Shown here in pieces: positions 59,325-64,000 of a DNA stretch of 64,000 nucleotides; the stretch's first letter is position 1; each line of letters opens with the position of its first letter. The notes beneath the pieces were generated by a model that saw only the letters and a list, made by a program, of their open reading frames with translations, searched no databases and had not been told where the DNA came from. Source of the stretch: Mytilus californianus (lineage: Eukaryota > Mollusca > Bivalvia > Mytilida > Mytilidae); contig NW_026262734.1 of NCBI RefSeq assembly GCF_021869535.1, positions 97,221,285 to 97,285,284 of the forward strand, written 5' to 3'. Both the position numbers and the translations under genes were made by a program.

Positions 59325-59720
59325 AATGCATAGCCCCATTGCTTTCTATGTTAAATTCTGAAATTTCAAGCATTAATGGCTACTTTGTCTTAAGTTAAAT
59401 CAAGTGGCAATCATTTAAGGTCAAAACTATACCTTATCCTGACCTGTGCTGAAAAATTCAACATACCTTTAATTGTATATTAGAGCGCACTGGTTCCCAG
59501 AAGTTTGGTTCAGGTACTTCTGATCTGAACAATAGGGCAGCTGTGTCCTATTATCATTTCATATATCTTTTTACTATTCAAAATAATTTTTTATTATGAT
59601 TTTACACTGATCCTAAGTCCTTAAGCTTTCATTTGATACCAAAATTACTCAAATATTTTACTTATTGACAAAGTTACAGCTATACGTAGGAACTATTTTG
59701 TTGAAAATATGTACTTTGTC
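59325..59720 (-). repeat. Family E, reversed copy
   Basis: TAGCCCCATTGCTTTCTATG, AAAACTATACCTTATCCTGA, TGTGCTGAAAAATTCAACAT and TCATTTGATACCAAAATTAC are the reverse complement of 44235-44665 blocks. Confidence 0.7.
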
Positions 59721-60254
59721 TTGTACGTTCTTTCTGACCGGGCCCGCATTAGTGTTTCTTTACCTTCAGACTACGTATTTGAAATAAAAATAGTTAAAGA
59801 CTAGCATACTTAAAGTTTCCCCCTGCTTTCAACGTCTTTTCCAACTTAAAATTCCAGTCATAATACAATGCAGTAGTTAATCATATAGACATTATTTACT
59901 CATAAATAAAAACTGTATTGGAGTACTTTCGTTACGATGACAGATGGTAATTTAGCTTGTCTGGCAAGTCTGCTAATTGAACGTTATGCTTACGAAAAAA
60001 AAATTACGAGTTTATTATTAATGAAATTAGATAACTCGAGTTGATATACCTATACACTTATGGTAAAAATCATCTTTTTGCTGGTGAAATATTTTCAATT
60101 TCGCAAGCTTCACTTCAAATATAATTCCGCTTACGGTAAGAGAATATCGTGCCAGGAACACAAACTACTGTTCAAATCAGACGTTTCTAAGCTTTTTGTA
60201 TGCATCAAAATGGAATACAATTTAAAAAAAAATGTTTTCAGGTGAAACAAGTCA

Positions 60255-60670
60255 GTGTTTTGTATATTATTAAAGGAATCACAGATCTCCGTTGCCTTAG
60301 TTCATTTACAACCATTTTGTTTATGTCGCTTCTGGTGGCGGTTTCTTCCCCAACATATTAACAGCCCAGAAATCAACACTTCTGTGGTGGATTATCATTG
60401 GTATGGTCATAATCATGAATTAACTGTTAACCAAACTTTGAATTTTTTTAAAAATACTAAGGATATTCTATCCCAGGATTAGAATACCTTAGCTGTATTT
60501 GACAAAACCTTTCGGATTTTTGGTCTTAAATGCTCTTCAACTTCATACTTTACTTGGCCTTTTTTTACTTTTTTGATTCGAACGTCGCTGGTGAGTCTTT
60601 TGTAAACAAAACGCGCGTCTGGCATGCAAAATATAAATCCTTGTATCTATGACGAGTTTATTGCCAAGGA
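60255..60670 (+). repeat. Bivalve dispersed repeat with AACGCGCGTCTGG
   Basis: GAATACCTTAGCTGTATTTG, AAATGCTCTTCAACTTCATA, CGAACGTCGCTGGTGAGTCT and AAACGCGCGTCTGGCATGCA match a repeat I know from many bivalve sequences. The 75-codon frame at 60255-60482 ahead of it has no motif; it could be the end of a decayed retroelement reading frame. Confidence 0.55.
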
Positions 60671-61185
60671 GGAAATGTGTCTTTTGAAAGTCATAATCAA
60701 GCTACCAATTATTTGTCACACATGTACATTGCAGGAAAGGCACCCAATTAACGCATTTGTCTTTCCCTTATTCAATTCTACACGAGAAATGTCTCTTCAT
60801 GTTAATGTGGTAAATATATAACAGACCACAACTATATAATAATAAACATTAATATATTTTGAGATTCATAGGAAAAGGTCTGTAGTAAGTAAACAGGAAA
60901 CCTTCAAAGGAATTGAAGTACATGTGGTTGAAAGCGTGACATAATTCGTTAAATATTTGTAAAATGTTATATAAAGAATTATATACAGTATTAAATGTAC
61001 TTCACTATTCTCCAAGGTTTCGGTATTTTGATATATATACACGAATTGTGTAAGATTATACTATTCAGTTGTATCGAAGATTGAAATACAAAAAAAATTA
61101 ACTCGATTATATAGTATATATTTAATGAATATGATATGTTCACAGGTGGCAAAAAGTCGCATACAATAGACTATACATGCAGTTA
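60671..61185. other. No gene recognised
   Basis: AT-rich, no supported feature. Confidence 0.45.
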
Positions 61186-61775
61186 GGTAATTACGTTATG
61201 AATATTCAACAATATTTTTTAACGCGGAATAAAACAATATAAAAAGACTACTTCTAATGTTGCATGTAATTCTGATGGATGTCGCGGTTCGTGAGACGGA
61301 ATAGACTATTTTCATATTACCGACTTTTGACTCCGGATTATATAATTTTTCAACAGGTTACCTACTCTACGGTAGGACATCCTGGTACTCGGTTAAGTAA
61401 GAGCAATTTAAGAAGTAAAATGAAGCTTACAATCAATACAAATTAGGGGGGAAATGTACTGTTTTATGTTTTCTATACACGACAAAATTATCGGAAAACA
61501 GTTAATTTCCCCTCAATTTGCACCGATTATATGTTTGATTTTACTTCTTTTGGTTGCTCTTACTTTATCGAGTACTAGGGTGTCCTAACGCAGATTAGGT
61601 TACCCGCTTATAAATTATATAATCTGGAGTCAAAAGTCGGTAATATGAAAATAGTCTATTCCATCGCACGAACCGCGACATCCACCAGAATTACATGCGA
61701 CATTGGAAGTTGTCTTTTTATATAGTGTTTTATTCCGCGTTTAAAAATATGTTGAATATTCATAGTGTAATTACC
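61186..61775. mobile_element. 590 bp near-palindrome, ~275 bp arms
   Basis: GGTAATTACGTTATGAATAT at the left and ATATTCATAGTGTAATTACC at the right are inverted ends. The match continues through CGCGGTTCGTGAGACGGAAT / ATTCCATCGCACGAACCGCG and GACTTTTGACTCCGGATTAT / ATAATCTGGAGTCAAAAGTC to near 61460 and 61500. No coding capacity. It is a hairpin-type non-autonomous element. No duplication was identified. Confidence 0.8.
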
Positions 61776-61839
61776 GACCAGCATGTGTTATTATTACAGA
61801 GTCATTCTCCTCGGTGGTAATATTGAACGAATTTCCACA

Positions 61840-62850
61840 ATTAAGTCACTGATGTTAAATCGAACTTCCTTTACCGAAAGTATTTATCGGAATGACCGAT
61901 GTCAATCGAACGTTCTAAATTGAGTCACCGATACTTAATCGATCTTCTGTATTTATCTGACCAATGTGCGATGGAACATCCTTGATTGGAATAAAGATGA
62001 TCTATTCGAAAGTACTTTATTGAGTGCCCGATGGCTTATCGAACATACATATCTAATTAATTCACCAATATTCTACAGAGCATAATTTTTTAAACGACCA
62101 ATGGAACGTAAGTTATTAAATGATCAATGTTCTATCAAATGTCCCCTAATGAGAGTCAGATTGTAATAATCGAACGTAATTAATTGAAAAGTCCTTATTC
62201 AATAGAACGTCATTTATTGAAAGACATAGGTCTTATTAAACGACTTAAACTGAATGACCTATTAAAGACCTCCACTAATACATCGACCACTCAATCGATT
62301 TTCTGTATTTGAGTGACCAATGTTTAATTGAACGTCCTTAATTCATTCATCGATTTTAATCGAACCTCCTTCATTGAATGACATATAATCTGTTGAATAC
62401 CCTTTATGTAATGACCGCTGTTCTGTCGAACTTCTTCATCGAATGACCGATGTTCTATCGAATATCATTTTGTGAGATACCGATGCTATAATATGTTCTT
62501 AATAATTAATCGATATTCCAATTTATGTTCTTCATTGAAAGACCAACTTCCTGTCGAACATACTTTACTGAATAAACGTTATTCTTTTGAACGCCCTTTA
62601 TTAAATTGCCGATTTTCTATTGGACATTTTTATGTCCCTTTGGTTTCTTTCGCCTCTTTTTTTTAACCGAATGACCAATGTTCTATCGAACATTGTTAAT
62701 TTAGTGACTGAGTTTTAACCAAATGTTTTATTTATTTACCAACAACCTTTTAATTGAATGACAAATGTTATATTGAACGTACTTTGTTGAATGACAGGCA
62801 TTCTAATGAACGTCCTACATTCAACGACCGATATTCCATTATCCACTGCG
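61840..62850 (+). repeat. Degenerate minisatellite, ~30-35 bp unit
   Basis: The motif GAATGACCGATGTTCTATCG followed by AACGTCC or AACATCC and a short T-rich link recurs about 30 times with strong divergence (for example near 61893, 62300, 62447 and 62669). The frames at 62472-62666 and 62754-62963 lie in it and repeat its motif. The same unit reappears at 63195-63285. Confidence 0.7.
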
Positions 62851-63190
62851 ATGAATTCAGTACTGTTCAGACTTCTTCCTTGCAGTCAATTAAGATCTGT
62901 TTCAGAAGTTGTTATTTACCTGCACATATCAAAATTACACTGAATCAACTCAAAAACTGCTGAACAGTACTAAATTGAATGGAATCGAATTTTCTGAGCA
63001 GTACTGAATTTACCACAATGGATAAGTCTGAAAATTGACTGCAAGACTGAACATGACTGAATAATTTATTGCTCAGACATTTCAGAAGATGATAAGATCA
63101 AACTGACAGTTTAAGGCTAAAATCCATGTGCTAGTGTATTTTATCGAAAGTTTTATCATTTTTATACTAGCTTTTGTTTAAAAGTCGGTA
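62851..63190. repeat. Insert between minisatellite parts, with inverted motif
   Basis: CAGTACTGTTCAG near 62859 and CTGAACAGTACT near 62960 are inverted, and GAGCAGTACTGAATT follows at 62997. The segment interrupts the minisatellite and may be a small insertion. Confidence 0.45.
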
Positions 63191-63194
63191 ATTA

Positions 63195-63285
63195 AAATCG
63201 TAAATCCTTTATTGAATGACCGATGTTCAATTGAATGTCTTACAATAATTGGCCGATGTTCTATCGAACGTTATATCATGTTGTG
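63195..63285 (+). repeat. Minisatellite continuation
   Basis: TTGAATGACCGATGTTCAAT and GGCCGATGTTCTATCGAACG continue the 61840-62850 unit after the insert. Confidence 0.7.
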
Positions 63286-63419
63286 AACCAATGGATATTT
63301 TCAATCTTTCATGACAACGAGTAACTAAGATTACAATCTTATTACGTTTATCTTGTATCGAAAAAAGTTTACAAAAAAAAACGAACCTTTAAGAGGTTGT
63401 TCGATGCTTGTTGTAAATC

Positions 63420-63660
63420 AAAATGTCTGACTCCATCAAAAATCGCCAGAAGTATCCGTGGCAAGCGAAATTTCTCACCTTTCATCCAGGTCCAACCACT
63501 CCTCTGACCTAGGATAGTGATGTAACACCACAAAATAGGAACAAGACTTAGGATAGTGATGAACACTACAACATAGGAACAAGTTATAAAAATCAGCTCA
63601 AAAGGGCCCTAAACTCATCGGATCGATACAAATCACAAAAAAACTAACAAAAACACTAAA
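63420..63660. repeat. Dispersed repeat with a short duplication
   Basis: TAGGATAGTGATGTAACACC and TAGGATAGTGATGAACACTA start two ~38 bp units (63510 and 63549). The surrounding sequence is a repeat type common in mussels. The minus-strand 65-codon frame is not supported. Confidence 0.45.
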
Positions 63661-63689
63661 GACACAATGTGAAGATCTGACAGTACTGA

Positions 63690-63842
63690 AAGCTATTTCA
63701 AAGCTAATCACAACTAATAAAAAAATCATTTATATTAGAATAAAACGTGTGCCTACCTATTTATATTATTTGTTAATCTTGTGGCGTTCCGAACATGAAT
63801 GAAATGAAAGCGTTGAACAATCAGTAATCAATCAATCAATTA
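63690..63842 (+). mobile_element. Diverged SINE 3' end
   Basis: GCCTACCTATTTATATTATT, GGCGTTCCGAACATGAATGA and an ATCAATCAATCAATT tail align with the last ~100 bp of the SINE at 50913-51215. Confidence 0.55.
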
Positions 63843-64000
63843 TAAATGTGTTTAAATTCCACAGTAACCAGCTTGACTGTATCGAAAAAAAAACCACTTT
63901 TTCTTGGAAATGCAAGAAAAAAAGGTCATAGGATATTTTCAACGGAACAGTCATTAGTTTTTGAAGAGGTGTTATAACTGCATCTCTATTCTGTACAAAC

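Overview
The window looks like non-coding-rich nuclear DNA from a bivalve mollusc, most likely a marine mussel (Mytilus or a close relative). The evidence is low GC content, two intron-containing genes of mussel type (a cysteine-rich defensin and a secreted C1q-domain protein), and many interspersed repeat families that I recognise as typical of mussels. There are no bacterial or organellar features. No tRNA, rRNA or CRISPR array was found by eye.

The dominant object is a 16.57 kb element at 5035-21607. Its tips are perfect inverted copies (ACTAGTGTCAAGCTATCC and its complement), and it is flanked by an exact 9 bp target duplication (TGTTGCCCT at 5026-5034 and 21608-21616). Each arm has a ~0.25 kb unique outer part followed by an array of ~190 bp monomers in A/B dimers. 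The left array has about 21 monomers (~4 kb, diverged). The right array has about 47 monomers (~9 kb, very homogeneous) and lies in the opposite orientation. A ~3 kb non-coding spacer separates them. This is the architecture of a Foldback element with a Mutator-like 9 bp duplication, inflated to satellite scale. I consider it the most unusual thing here.

Layout. 1-5025: dispersed repeats, including a 1.3 kb non-autonomous DNA transposon with a 5 bp duplication. 5026-21616: the giant foldback element. 21617-30340: dispersed repeats, a broken reverse-transcriptase gene (25830-27299) with its 3' tail, and a ~130 bp tandem repeat split by another copy of that tail. 30414-34295: a minus-strand, four-exon gene encoding an 85-residue defensin-like precursor with ten cysteines in the inferred mature peptide and a 27-nt microexon. 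34370-36101: a TTAA-flanked 1.7 kb element with ~300 bp inverted ends, just upstream of the defensin's first coding exon. 36490-46870: small transposons, hairpins and repeat copies, including a second reverse-transcriptase copy. 46874-49078: a plus-strand, three-exon C1q-domain gene. 49840-53550: a repeat copy, a SINE with an 11 bp duplication, and a second, smaller foldback-like element at 51444-53547. 53550-64000: dispersed repeats, a 590 bp near-palindrome and a degenerate ~30-35 bp minisatellite.

The two genes belong to innate immunity by family knowledge (antimicrobial peptide and lectin-like recognition). They are about 12.6 kb apart on opposite strands, and nothing in the sequence shows that they are co-regulated. 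All homology statements are by eye; no search was run.
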